Positions 1 through 7,631 of a stretch of DNA of 34,847 bases are shown one piece after another. The notes beneath the pieces are model-generated. The model did not search any database, was not told where the DNA came from, and saw only the letters and a program-made list of their open reading frames with translations. Source of the stretch: Gammaproteobacteria bacterium (GTDB taxonomy: Bacteria > Pseudomonadota > Gammaproteobacteria > Steroidobacterales > Steroidobacteraceae); assembly GCA_005878095.1 (NCBI GenBank), contig VBNH01000052.1:1-34847 (forward strand), given 5' to 3'. A program made the position numbers and the translations under genes. The number at the start of each line of letters is the position of its first letter. Within the stretch, counting starts at the first letter, position 1.

Positions 1-1116
<1,116 letters not shown>

Positions 1117-1230
1117 TATGGCCTGTCTTGGTCAAGTCGGGCATGGGCGCGGCTCGCGGGAGCGCGCAGAGAGATGAGGCCGCGTTGGACGGGACACCGC
1201 AGGAGTAACGCGACGTGCGGTTGGTTGGGG

Positions 1231-1506
1231 TCACCGATCCTCCCGTGCGTGAAAGATACGCAGTACGACAACGTCACTGTCCGTCAGCTCGTAGCGAATC
1301 TCGTACTTCGCGACGAGCACGCGCCTGACTTCTCGGGGCCCGAAGCGCGGCAGCCGCTCCCCCAGGCGCGGCTGGGGTGGAATGCGCTCGATGCGATTAA
1401 CGATGAGACGCACCGCGCGGATGGCTGCGCCGGGATTGACGGGCTCCAGGAAGTCGTAGAGCCGACGCAAATCCCCATAGGCTGATTGCGTCCAGCGAAG
1501 CGCCAC
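1231..1506 (-). CDS. parE: ParE/RelE-superfamily toxin
   Basis: A 91-aa protein of ParE-type length and pattern. It has an N-terminal WTQSAYGDLRRLYDFL helix region, a central arginine-rich stretch (GERLPRFGPREVRR) and a C-terminal YEIRYELTDSDVVVLRIFHAREDR-like strand, as in plasmid-stabilisation toxins. ParE toxins poison gyrase and RelE toxins cleave mRNA; the target cannot be decided here. The GTG at 1506 is chosen because it lies 4 nt after the antitoxin stop and gives a normal-sized toxin; upstream in-frame sequence overlaps the antitoxin and looks non-coding. It is the second gene of a two-gene operon and converges on pobA. The family call is firm; the symbol is by similarity only. Confidence 0.8.
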   Translation of the reverse strand: MALRWTQSAYGDLRRLYDFLEPVNPGAAIRAVRLIVNRIERIPPQPRLGERLPRFGPREVRRVLVAKYEIRYELTDSDVVVLRIFHAREDR

Positions 1507-1510
1507 GGAA

Positions 1511-1768
1511 TTAGCGCGGAGATTTGCGGCGCCGGGATGCCAGACTGCGGGCCCAAGCACGGACCTCGGCATGGTCGATGGTCGTACCACCATCGACTTC
1601 GGCGAGCGCGGCCAAGGTCTGCCGATGACGCTCTTCATCGAGGGCAAGGTAGCCCTCGATCGCCTCCTTGACGACCCAGCCCCGCGGACGCTCGAGGCGC
1701 TCGGCGAGGCTGTCTAGCTTGCGGGCGAGCTGATCCGGAATGTGGGCGGTCACGACGCGATTGCGCAT
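1511..1768 (-). CDS. parD: Ribbon-helix-helix (CopG/ParD-type) antitoxin
   Basis: An 85-aa protein beginning MRNRVVTAHIPDQLARKLD, the usual ribbon-helix-helix pattern of a beta strand with alternating polar residues followed by helix 1. ERPRGWVVKEAIEGYL then forms helix 2. The C-terminal half (EVDGGTTIDHAEVRAWARSL) resembles the toxin-wrapping tail of such antitoxins. It precedes the ParE-like toxin by 4 nt, the canonical antitoxin-first order. The ATG at 1768 lies just after an 11-bp-arm palindrome (1771-1793), which is a plausible autoregulatory operator. A TATACT hexamer on the same strand near 1798-1803 could be its -10 box. Confidence 0.83.
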   Translation of the reverse strand: MRNRVVTAHIPDQLARKLDSLAERLERPRGWVVKEAIEGYLALDEERHRQTLAALAEVDGGTTIDHAEVRAWARSLASRRRKSPR

Positions 1769-1770
1769 TT

Positions 1771-1793
1771 AATCATTCTGATTCAGATTGATT
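1771..1793. promoter_or_regulatory. Palindromic operator of the ParDE-type pair
   Basis: Two 11-bp arms (1771-1781 and 1783-1793) form an inverted repeat with a 1-nt spacer and a single mismatch. The repeat starts 3 bp upstream of the antitoxin ATG and overlaps the presumed promoter/leader. Ribbon-helix-helix antitoxins usually bind such a site as dimers to repress their own operon. The palindrome is seen; its use as an operator is inferred. Confidence 0.6.
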
Positions 1794-1959
1794 AAGAAGT
1801 ATACTGCCCCTCAATGCGAAAGTGCCAGATTCAGTTTGGGGTACGGCATGGGGTATCGGTAACGGAGCGACCCGGGAAGTCCCTTACAAACCAGCCACTT
1901 ACGCGCGACCTCGATCCCCTTCCGCTCCACCATCCCCTGCTACCGGTCCCCCGTGGCCG

Positions 1960-2730
1960 CTAGGCGATGAGGTCCCGGTAAGCATGCCAGGTCGCATAGC
2001 CGAGCAGCGGCGCGACAATCACCATGCCGACCAGCAGGGTGACGAAACCCAACACGGTGAGTGCGACGATGAGCACCGCCCACACGAGCATCGCCGGCAG
2101 GTTGGTCAGGGTAGCGCGCACACTGGCGCGGATGGCGTCGGAGGCGCTGGCGTGCCGGTCGATGATCAGCGGCACGGCTACGACCGACATCAGAAAAACA
2201 ATGACCGCGAGCACGGCGCCGCATCCCACGTAGCCCAGGATCTGTGCCGTGTCCACATTCGTCGATCCTCCCCACAGCGCCACCGCGAGACTCGGCACCG
2301 AGACATTGAGCACCGACTGCAGCAGCAAGGCGGACAGGACAAACCACGCGAGCGCGATGAGCGCCAGCACGCCCCCGAAGTGCATGAGGGCGTCCGGGTT
2401 GCGCGTCAGTCCCTGCAGCGACTCATCAAAACCCAACGGCTCGCGCGCCGCGCGCCGTCGCGCGAGTTCGCACAGCCCCGTGGTCATGACCGGCCCGACG
2501 AGCAGATAGCCGGTGACGGCGGCTGCGGTGAGGTACAGGTGGGTGCTGCCGAGCATCAGCAGAACTGCTCCCAGAATGGCTATCAGCGCCCCGTGGGCGA
2601 GGCCGGCCCGGCCGATCAGTTTCAGATCCTCCCACCCGCGGCTCAGCCACTCGAGAGGTTGCCACAGGGGCACGTGACGGATGTCGAGCGGCACGCTCGC
2701 AGGCTTCGCGACGCTGACGGACGTGGTCAT
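1960..2730 (-). CDS. DUF2189 family integral membrane protein
   Basis: A 256-aa protein with about six hydrophobic segments (roughly residues 45-75, 75-95, 120-145, 165-190, 215-235 and 235-250). The N-terminal WQPLEWLSRGWEDLKLIGR region and the closing YATWHAYRDLI match DUF2189, a family of inner-membrane proteins of unknown function, some annotated as cytochrome c oxidase subunit I-related. The start has a good Shine-Dalgarno (AGGAGA) 7-8 nt before the ATG. It appears to be a single-gene transcription unit, transcribed away from the tRNA gene. No function is assigned. Confidence 0.85.
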   Translation of the reverse strand: MTTSVSVAKPASVPLDIRHVPLWQPLEWLSRGWEDLKLIGRAGLAHGALIAILGAVLLMLGSTHLYLTAAAVTGYLLVGPVMTTGLCELARRRAAREPLGFDESLQGLTRNPDALMHFGGVLALIALAWFVLSALLLQSVLNVSVPSLAVALWGGSTNVDTAQILGYVGCGAVLAVIVFLMSVVAVPLIIDRHASASDAIRASVRATLTNLPAMLVWAVLIVALTVLGFVTLLVGMVIVAPLLGYATWHAYRDLIA

Positions 2731-2838
2731 AAAGGTCTCCTGCCACCCAGCCCGAGCCGAGTGCTCGTCTGCATAGTACGCTTCCGCCCGCGCCAGGGAT
2801 GGTGGCCGCGGGTGGCACGCCGGTACACTTAGCGTCGT

Positions 2839-2914
2839 GCCCCCGTAGCTCAGTGGATAGAGCGACCGCCTCCTAAGCGGTAGGTCGTCGGTTCAACTCC
2901 GGCCGGGGGCGCCA
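2839..2914 (+). tRNA. tRNA-Arg(CCT)
   Basis: A complete cloverleaf is visible. Acceptor 5' strand GCCCCCG (2839-2845) pairs with CGGGGGC (2905-2911 region), followed by a discriminator base and an encoded CCA. The D arm contains GCTC...GAGC. The anticodon stem ACCGC/GCGGT encloses loop CTCCTAA with anticodon CCT, which reads AGG. The T arm is GTCGG-TTCAACT-CCGGC. A TACACT hexamer at 2824-2829 is a possible -10 element. Its 3' end is the insertion site of the downstream element and remains intact, because the element restores the sequence. Confidence 0.95.
2892..2912 (+). repeat. attL core (3' end of tRNA-Arg)
   Basis: A 21-bp segment covering the tRNA T loop, T-stem 3' strand and acceptor 3' strand. 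It is repeated exactly at 12176-12196. The tRNA 3' end is the standard attachment core for P4-type tyrosine recombinases, one of which starts about 150 bp downstream. Confidence 0.88.
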
Positions 2915-3031
2915 CCGCCTCATCTCACCGCGTATCGCCCGGACTCACTGAGTCTCACGAAGTTCTGTAAAAATAGGTATTCCGTGAGAAATCTGCTGCT
3001 CACGAACGCTCAGCGCATAACGGCCAAAAAC

Positions 3032-3089
3032 GACGGGTACGGAAACCAAGACGGGTACAATGACGGGTACAGAGAACCCCGACGGGTAC
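3032..3089 (+). repeat. Four GACGGGTAC repeats, probable integrase arm sites
   Basis: GACGGGTAC occurs exactly at 3032-3040, 3050-3058, 3062-3070 and 3081-3089, all in the same orientation. They lie about 120-200 bp inside attL and overlap the integrase start. Related CGGGTAC/TGGGTAC copies lie just inside attR. Directly repeated short motifs flanking the core are what tyrosine recombinase N-terminal domains bind; that role is inferred. The overlap with the integrase start could also allow autoregulation. Confidence 0.6.
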
Positions 3090-4301
3090 GCATTGACCGC
3101 CACCGATTTTCTGACCGAGGCGCGTCTTCGAAGCGCCAGACCCAAGGCCCGGCCTTACAAGCTTCGGGACGGAGGCGGGCTCTACCTTCTCGTCACTCCT
3201 TCAGGCGCAAAGCAGTGGAGGCTTCGGTACACGCTTGAAGGCCGCGAATCGATGGTCAGCTTGGGCACATACCCTGCCACCTCGCTCAAGGCCGCACGCG
3301 CTAAGCGTGCCGGCATGCAGACCGCACTCGAGTCCGGCCGGGACCCAGCCGCGGAACGGCGGGCCGAGCGCGCCAGCAGCGCCAATACGTTTGAATCGAT
3401 CGCGCGGGAATGGCTCGGGAAGCAGCCGTTCGCGCCGAAGACGATGAAGAAGGCAGTGTGGACATTCGAGGATCTGCTCTTCCCGTATATAGGCTCGCGG
3501 CCCGTCTCGGCGCTGACGGCGCCCGAGCTCCTCGGAGTGTTCCGCAGGCTTGAGCGCCGCGGCAAGCACGAAACGGCACACCGAGCCAAGCAGCGCGTGG
3601 GCCAAGTGGTTCGCTACGCGATCGCAACCGGACGGGCGGAGCGCGACCCCACGGCCGATCTTCGGGGCGCCCTGGCTCCGGTGGTCGTGACGAATCGCGC
3701 AGCGATTACGGACCCGCGCGAGGTGGCGCAGCTCCTCCGGGCTCTGCACGGCTACCGTGGGCACCCGGTGGTCGAGGCTGCATTGAAGCTCGCTCCTCTG
3801 GTCTTCGTTCGCCCCGGCGAGCTTCGCGCCGCAGAGTGGGCCGAGATCGATCTGGACGCGGCTGAATGGCGGATCGCGGCCCATCGCATGAAGATGCGCC
3901 AGCAGCACCTCGTGCCCCTGGCGCGCCAGGCCGTGGCCCTTCTCCGCGACATCAAGCCACTAACGGGAAGAGGGCGCTATGTTTTCCCGTCTCCGCGGAG
4001 CGCCGAGCGGCCGCTGAGCGATAACGCCATCACCGCCGCCCTGCGCCGGATGGGTTACACGGGCGATCAGATGAGCTGGCATGGATTCCGCGCGATGGCG
4101 TCGACGCTGCTCAATGAGACGGGCTATCCGCCCGACGTCATCGAGCTGCAGCTTGCCCACCAGGAGCGCAACGAGGTGCGGGCGGCGTACAACCGGGCTC
4201 AGCGGCTCGAGGAGCGTCGGAAGATGATGCAATCCTGGGCTGACTATCTGGACGGATTGCGACTAGGCAATGCCGTCGTGCCATTTCGGCGCTCCGCTTA
4301 G
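3060..4301 (+). CDS. int: P4-type tyrosine recombinase (integrase)
   Basis: A 413-aa site-specific recombinase expected to integrate and excise the element at tRNA-Arg. The N-terminal DUF4102 arm-binding domain is seen as RPYKLRDGGGLYLLV (about residues 32-46), followed by a SAM-like core-binding region (about 110-200) and the catalytic domain. Catalytic residues are visible: Arg in FVRPGELRAAEW, His-x-x-Arg in SWHGFRAMAS, His in LAHQERNEV and the nucleophilic Tyr in AAYNRAQRL. Length fits the family. The ATG at 3060 lies among the arm-type repeats, and a TTG at 3093 is an alternative start. It reads away from the tRNA, the usual arrangement for elements of this type. Confidence 0.93.
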   Translation: MTGTENPDGYALTATDFLTEARLRSARPKARPYKLRDGGGLYLLVTPSGAKQWRLRYTLEGRESMVSLGTYPATSLKAARAKRAGMQTALESGRDPAAERRAERASSANTFESIAREWLGKQPFAPKTMKKAVWTFEDLLFPYIGSRPVSALTAPELLGVFRRLERRGKHETAHRAKQRVGQVVRYAIATGRAERDPTADLRGALAPVVVTNRAAITDPREVAQLLRALHGYRGHPVVEAALKLAPLVFVRPGELRAAEWAEIDLDAAEWRIAAHRMKMRQQHLVPLARQAVALLRDIKPLTGRGRYVFPSPRSAERPLSDNAITAALRRMGYTGDQMSWHGFRAMASTLLNETGYPPDVIELQLAHQERNEVRAAYNRAQRLEERRKMMQSWADYLDGLRLGNAVVPFRRSA

Positions 4302-4367
4302 AAGCACGCCTGTCGGCCGCTGCAACCGGACTGTCTTCCGATCCTCAGACCGGATGACGTGCGAGCC

Positions 4368-4547
4368 TTACTTTGTCGCCACCGCGATGCCGAGTAGCTT
4401 CAGCAAATCTGCATTGCGGGAGTCCAGTCGCATGGCAATTGCCGCCTGTTCGGCTTCCGCCATCCGACCCAATGGAAGTGCGTGGCGAAACTTGGCTTGA
4501 ACTCTCTCCGCATTCCCCACTACACGCCAATCCAGCGCAAAGACCAT
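4368..4547 (-). CDS. Small hypothetical protein (59 aa)
   Basis: A 59-aa reading frame beginning MVFALDWRVVGNAERVQAK and ending LLGIAVATK. It is rich in Ala, Arg and Leu and looks helical throughout, with one or two amphipathic helices and no signal peptide or membrane segment. It lies between the integrase and the RNase H-fold/kinase pair and is divergent from that pair. A perfect TGTGA-N6-TCACA palindrome sits 12 bp upstream of its ATG. No strong ribosome-binding site is visible. I do not recognise a family. It could be a remnant of a longer gene or a small regulator of its neighbours. Confidence 0.4.
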   Translation of the reverse strand: MVFALDWRVVGNAERVQAKFRHALPLGRMAEAEQAAIAMRLDSRNADLLKLLGIAVATK

Positions 4548-4559
4548 AAACAGCGGGAC

Positions 4560-4575
4560 TGTGAGCTATGTCACA
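4560..4575. promoter_or_regulatory. CRP/Vfr/Clp-type binding palindrome
   Basis: TGTGA (4560-4564), six bases, then TCACA (4571-4575) exactly match the core of the CRP-family recognition site (TGTGA-N6-TCACA). It lies between two divergent starts: 12 bp upstream of the 59-aa frame and about 104 bp upstream of the RNase H-fold gene. No other exact copy was noticed in the window, though I did not scan exhaustively. Regulation by a CRP-family protein is inferred from the motif and its intergenic position. Confidence 0.5.
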
Positions 4576-4678
4576 ACGCTAATGGCGTGCGAAGTTGAGC
4601 CCGTTCTCATCGCAAATGCCATGGCAAGCCTACAGTCTCCACTAGGCACTCGCTTTGCGCTCGACCGTGGACTGAGCC

Positions 4679-5155
4679 ATGACGGCCACAAGCTGCAACA
4701 GAATTCTCGGAATCCGTACGGCACCTCAACAGGTTCGGTACGCGTTGGTAGACGTAGATGGCGCGGCTTTTACACTTGTGAATCGATCTGCAGAGACTCT
4801 TCTCCGAAGACCAGCTGCATGTGAAGACACCCCAAGCCACTTACTTTGGGTCCACGCTGAGGTCGCCCGAATAATGCGCCAGAATCCAACCGTCGGAGTC
4901 GTGGCGATCAAGGTACCGGAGTTCGTCGGTACTCAAACTTCATCCTCTAGGCTCGGCAACTATTTAGATGCTGCGGTCCAGCTCGCCGCGGTGCAAGCGG
5001 ACAAAGTCGTCGTTGCGCGGCTTTACGGTCAGATGGCCACTCGGCGAGCGGACGTTAAGCGAGACGCGGAGCAGCGAGTCGGACGGACGGAGACGAATTG
5101 GGATGAGCAGATGGCGGACGCCGTCGCGGTCACTTGGGCCGCTGCTAAACTATGA
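4679..5155 (+). CDS. RNase H/RuvC-fold protein coupled to a kinase
   Basis: A 158-aa soluble protein whose pattern suggests an RNase H/RuvC-like (DUF3010-like) fold. The first strand is ILGIRTAPQQVRYALVDVDG (residues 9-28), a central strand is VGVVAIKVP (72-80), a helix is LGNYLDAAVQLA (92-103), and the C-terminal helix has MADAVAVTWAAA (145-156), resembling the ADALAVA element of RuvC. Against RuvC, the first Asp (GLDPG) is replaced by Arg13 and the second acidic residue by Lys78; Asp147 remains. Classical two-metal nuclease activity is therefore doubtful. Its stop overlaps the kinase start (ATGA), so the two are translationally coupled. No symbol is known to me. The fold call is an inference from motif pattern; operon membership is clear. 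Confidence 0.6.
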   Translation: MTATSCNRILGIRTAPQQVRYALVDVDGAAFTLVNRSAETLLRRPAACEDTPSHLLWVHAEVARIMRQNPTVGVVAIKVPEFVGTQTSSSRLGNYLDAAVQLAAVQADKVVVARLYGQMATRRADVKRDAEQRVGRTETNWDEQMADAVAVTWAAAKL

Positions 5156-6207
5156 CGACGCTGTCGCCAGGCGATCGCCTCTACAAATACGAGCTTGAAC
5201 GTAAGATCGGCGGTGGTCATTTTGGTGAAGTATGGCTGGCGCAGGACCTGGTGGTAAGTCGGCAGCTTGCCGTGAAGATTCTCGACGAGAGCATGGCTCC
5301 AGTCGCGGCAAGCCTTGATGAAGCGCGCCTCGGAAACAAATTGAATCACGGCAATGTCGTTCGAATTCACTACGCGGACGTGATTGCTCACGCCGGCGGC
5401 AAGCTGGTGGTGATCGCCATGGATCACCACGCCAAGGGTTCTATTCAGTCCCTGTTGAATGCAGGGAAGTTTCTAAACGCGCCGACTGCCGTGGCCGTCG
5501 TAGTCGACGTTCTTCGAGGGTTGGAGTACCTGCACGAACAGAACTTCCTGCACAACGACATCAAGCCGTCCAATATTCTCATTGGCGATGATTCGCGTGC
5601 GCTTCTCACCGACTACGGGATTTCTCGCGTGTTAGGCCCCTCCGGCTCCGCGACGTCAACGGTCGCATATACTCTGCATCGAGCACCTGAAACGACTGCG
5701 AGTGATCTCACATCTGTGCAGAGTGACATCTACCAGGTTGGCATGACTCTTTTGCGGCTTGTCAACGGCGTAGAGACACTGGAGAAACGCAGAGCTGCGC
5801 TGGGAGCGGTAGCATTCGAGCGCCTTAAGTCAACGGGTAGGCTTCTTGAGTTCGCTCTATTTGTGGATGCTCGTCTGAAGCGAGTGATTGTAAAAGCCAC
5901 TGCGGCAGCGCCTGCCAAACGTTTTCACAGTGCCCTGGAAATGCGGCGAGCCCTAGAGCGGATTCGATTTAAGGGCTACTGGGACGCCGACCCATCGGGG
6001 GACCTCTTCGGGATCGAAGGGTCGAACAAATTCACTTTTACGGTACGGTCAACAGGAAGTAATCATGAGATGCAGGCGTACCGGGAAAACCTGAAGTCGC
6101 GCCGGAAGACCAAGGTCTCGCGACACTGCCACAAAGGTCTGTCCGAAGCCCAACTCTCCGTAATGCAAAAGAAGTTGATGACTGACGTCATTAAGGGAGA
6201 GTTGTGA
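5152..6207 (+). CDS. Hanks-type Ser/Thr protein kinase with novel C-terminal region
   Basis: A 351-aa protein. Residues about 10-255 form a complete eukaryotic-like kinase domain: glycine loop IGGGHFGEV (19-27), ATP-anchoring Lys42 in LAVKIL, alpha-C Glu57, catalytic loop HNDIKPSN (134-141, Asp136 present, HND in place of HRD), DYG (154-156) in place of DFG, APE (178-180) and helix-F Asp192 in SDIYQVG. All essential residues are kept, so activity is likely. The HRD arginine is lost, suggesting control independent of activation-loop phosphorylation. Residues about 255-351 form a basic region (SRRKTKVSRHCHKG) that I cannot assign. There is no transmembrane segment or PASTA repeat, so it is cytoplasmic. 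It is coupled by ATGA overlap to the RNase H-fold gene. Substrate unknown. Confidence 0.88.
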   Translation: MTTLSPGDRLYKYELERKIGGGHFGEVWLAQDLVVSRQLAVKILDESMAPVAASLDEARLGNKLNHGNVVRIHYADVIAHAGGKLVVIAMDHHAKGSIQSLLNAGKFLNAPTAVAVVVDVLRGLEYLHEQNFLHNDIKPSNILIGDDSRALLTDYGISRVLGPSGSATSTVAYTLHRAPETTASDLTSVQSDIYQVGMTLLRLVNGVETLEKRRAALGAVAFERLKSTGRLLEFALFVDARLKRVIVKATAAAPAKRFHSALEMRRALERIRFKGYWDADPSGDLFGIEGSNKFTFTVRSTGSNHEMQAYRENLKSRRKTKVSRHCHKGLSEAQLSVMQKKLMTDVIKGEL

Positions 6208-6372
6208 CGTCTCGGTGATTTGCCGTTCTAAGGCGCATGCGACGGAAAAATTGACCGGATAGGGTGAAGTCTTGGCTTCCCCGGGTGCAGCCTAGCCGTG
6301 GGGTAACGCGTTGAGCGGAAAATGGACGCGGCTGAGTGCGCGACGGATCTATCCCTAAGTCTATCCCGCACA

Positions 6373-6609
6373 TCACGGTGTGCGGCGTTGTGTGTCTCCG
6401 CTCGGGCCTGGTGGTGCTGCTCTATGCGGCGTGCACCGCGCGACCGGCCGCGAGTCGGCCCAGCCTTCAACATCAGACTCAAGCCATGCCACGGAGTTCT
6501 TGCTTAGCTGGCGCCGCTTGGGGAACCTCCCCGCGAGCTCGAGTCGATAGATCGTCATCCGCGACAGCCCGGTGAGCTGCATCACGTGGCGAATGCGAAG
6601 AAATCTCAT
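6373..6609 (-). CDS. alpA: AlpA-family DNA-binding regulator/excisionase
   Basis: A 78-aa protein with the AlpA/MerR-like winged helix: MRFLRIRHVMQLTGLSRMTIYRLELAGRFPKRRQL-type start and SVAWLESDVEGWADSR. AlpA proteins activate integrase transcription or act as recombination directionality factors in P4-like elements. The ATG at 6609 has a good GAGGGA ribosome-binding site about 6 nt upstream and gives a typical length; the much longer open frame upstream is not AlpA-like and is probably non-coding. The C-terminal tail from about residue 55 is Pro/Arg-rich and unconserved. The gene is divergent from mobC, with the oriT candidate between them. Confidence 0.85.
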   Translation of the reverse strand: MRFLRIRHVMQLTGLSRMTIYRLELAGRFPKRRQLSKNSVAWLESDVEGWADSRPVARCTPHRAAPPGPSGDTQRRTP

Positions 6610-6829
6610 GGCGCGTCCCTCATAGGATCTCGGGCGGAGTTGAGACCGGTGCTCATAGTGTTCTTCGCGGAGCAGCAGGTAACGCTCCGTATCGAGCGAA
6701 GTTACCTCCTTGCGCAGGTTGCACGACAACGAGAGCTGCAACCGCCTGCAACATTGAACGAGGTGATACGCGCCGGGATGTTGCACACTCGATCGTTGGC
6801 CGAGGCCGTTCAGAGCGAGTCGGAGAGAC

Positions 6830-6943
6830 TTACAACCGGAGGCGGTAGACGGAGAACAACGGTCCACCGTGCACGCGGGACGGCACTTGTTCACCGGTGC
6901 CGACAAAACCCAGACGTGAATAGAATCCCTCGGCAGGCGGATC
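6830..6943 (-). pseudogene. C-terminal remnant of a GNAT acetyltransferase
   Basis: The minus-strand frame here reads AEGFYSRLGFVGTGEQVP then GGPLFSVYRLRL before a stop. This is the typical end of a GCN5-related N-acetyltransferase (FYxxLGF, then a final beta strand). I cannot find the acetyl-CoA-binding motif in any minus frame upstream, and the open frame turns non-GNAT-like before 6943. It is therefore most likely a decayed fragment, not a gene. Confidence is limited by the short match. Confidence 0.45.
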
Positions 6944-7037
6944 GGGCAAGCTGCGCTGCCGCCGGTGACGCTGTTGAACGGCGCTTTCGAGAACACCACA
7001 CCTGCAACGTGTGGGTCGGTGTCGTTGCGGGTGACAT

Positions 7038-7062
7038 GCAGGATTGGCAAAGTGACTTTGCC
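7038..7062 (-). other. oriT: Candidate origin of transfer (oriT) with nic site
   Basis: On the minus strand an inverted repeat with 8-bp arms (GGCAAAGT/ACTTTGCC; 7055-7062 and 7046-7053, 1-nt spacer) is followed after one base by ATCCTGC (7044-7038). This matches the RP4-type nic core YATCCTGY except at its first base, and the repeat-then-nic layout is that of MOBP relaxase substrates. The predicted nick lies between 7039 and 7038. Transfer 5'-to-3' from there would move the AlpA, kinase and integrase side first and the mob genes last, the usual polarity. It lies 18 bp upstream of mobC. Confidence 0.6.
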
Positions 7063-7079
7063 GTTTAACAATCACACCC

Positions 7080-7631
7080 GTGACCAAGGATGCTTTCATC
7101 GCGTGTCGCGTAACTCCTGAGACGAAGGCACGAATGCGTGCGCTCGCACAGCGCGAAGGGATCGCCGAGTCAGCACTCATCAAGCAGCTGCTTGATGTAG
7201 TGCTTCGCGCGTCGGCGCACGGGACGCTGCCGGCACCCGAGGCGCCGCAGAGCGTGAGCGGCGACGCACGGTTCAACGTTCGACTTGGGCCGGAGATCTC
7301 GAGGCTCCTCAGGGAGCGCGCGAAGGGCAGGGGCACGCCCTCGGCCACTTACATTGCGTCCCTTGTCCGCGCCCACTTTCTGGACGCCGCGCCGCTACCC
7401 AAGGCGGAGTACGTGGCGATCAAGCAGGCGGTGGGGGAGCTCTCCGCCATCGGGCGGAACCTCAACCAAATCGCGCGGGCGATCAACCAGGGTGGGAGAC
7501 CCGCCCCGCCTGGGGGAGAAGACGTCATGGCCATGCTGAAGGTCGCCGAGGCCTTGAGGGATCACATCAAGGCGTTAGTGAGCGCGAACACGCGCGCCTG
7601 GGGGACAGGACATGCCCAGAAACCTCATTAA
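7080..7631 (+). CDS. mobC: MobC-family relaxosome accessory protein
   Basis: A 183-aa protein with an N-terminal ribbon-helix-helix-like segment (FIACRVTPETKARMRALA, about residues 6-23), a second similar segment (ARFNVRLGPEISRLLRERA, about 62-80) and a C-terminal MobC signature (VGELSAIGRNLNQIARAINQGG, about 120-141). MobC proteins bind near oriT and help open the nic region for the relaxase. The start is GTG at 7080, just downstream of the oriT candidate. The end overlaps the relaxase start by 20 nt, indicating translational coupling. Confidence 0.86.
   Translation: MTKDAFIACRVTPETKARMRALAQREGIAESALIKQLLDVVLRASAHGTLPAPEAPQSVSGDARFNVRLGPEISRLLRERAKGRGTPSATYIASLVRAHFLDAAPLPKAEYVAIKQAVGELSAIGRNLNQIARAINQGGRPAPPGGEDVMAMLKVAEALRDHIKALVSANTRAWGTGHAQKPH

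Noticed and set aside
6586-7068. A 160-aa plus-strand frame between alpA and mobC
   Set aside because: It starts inside alpA, has no recognisable motif, shows no ribosome-binding site and runs through the oriT hairpin. The interval is better explained as oriT plus a GNAT relic.
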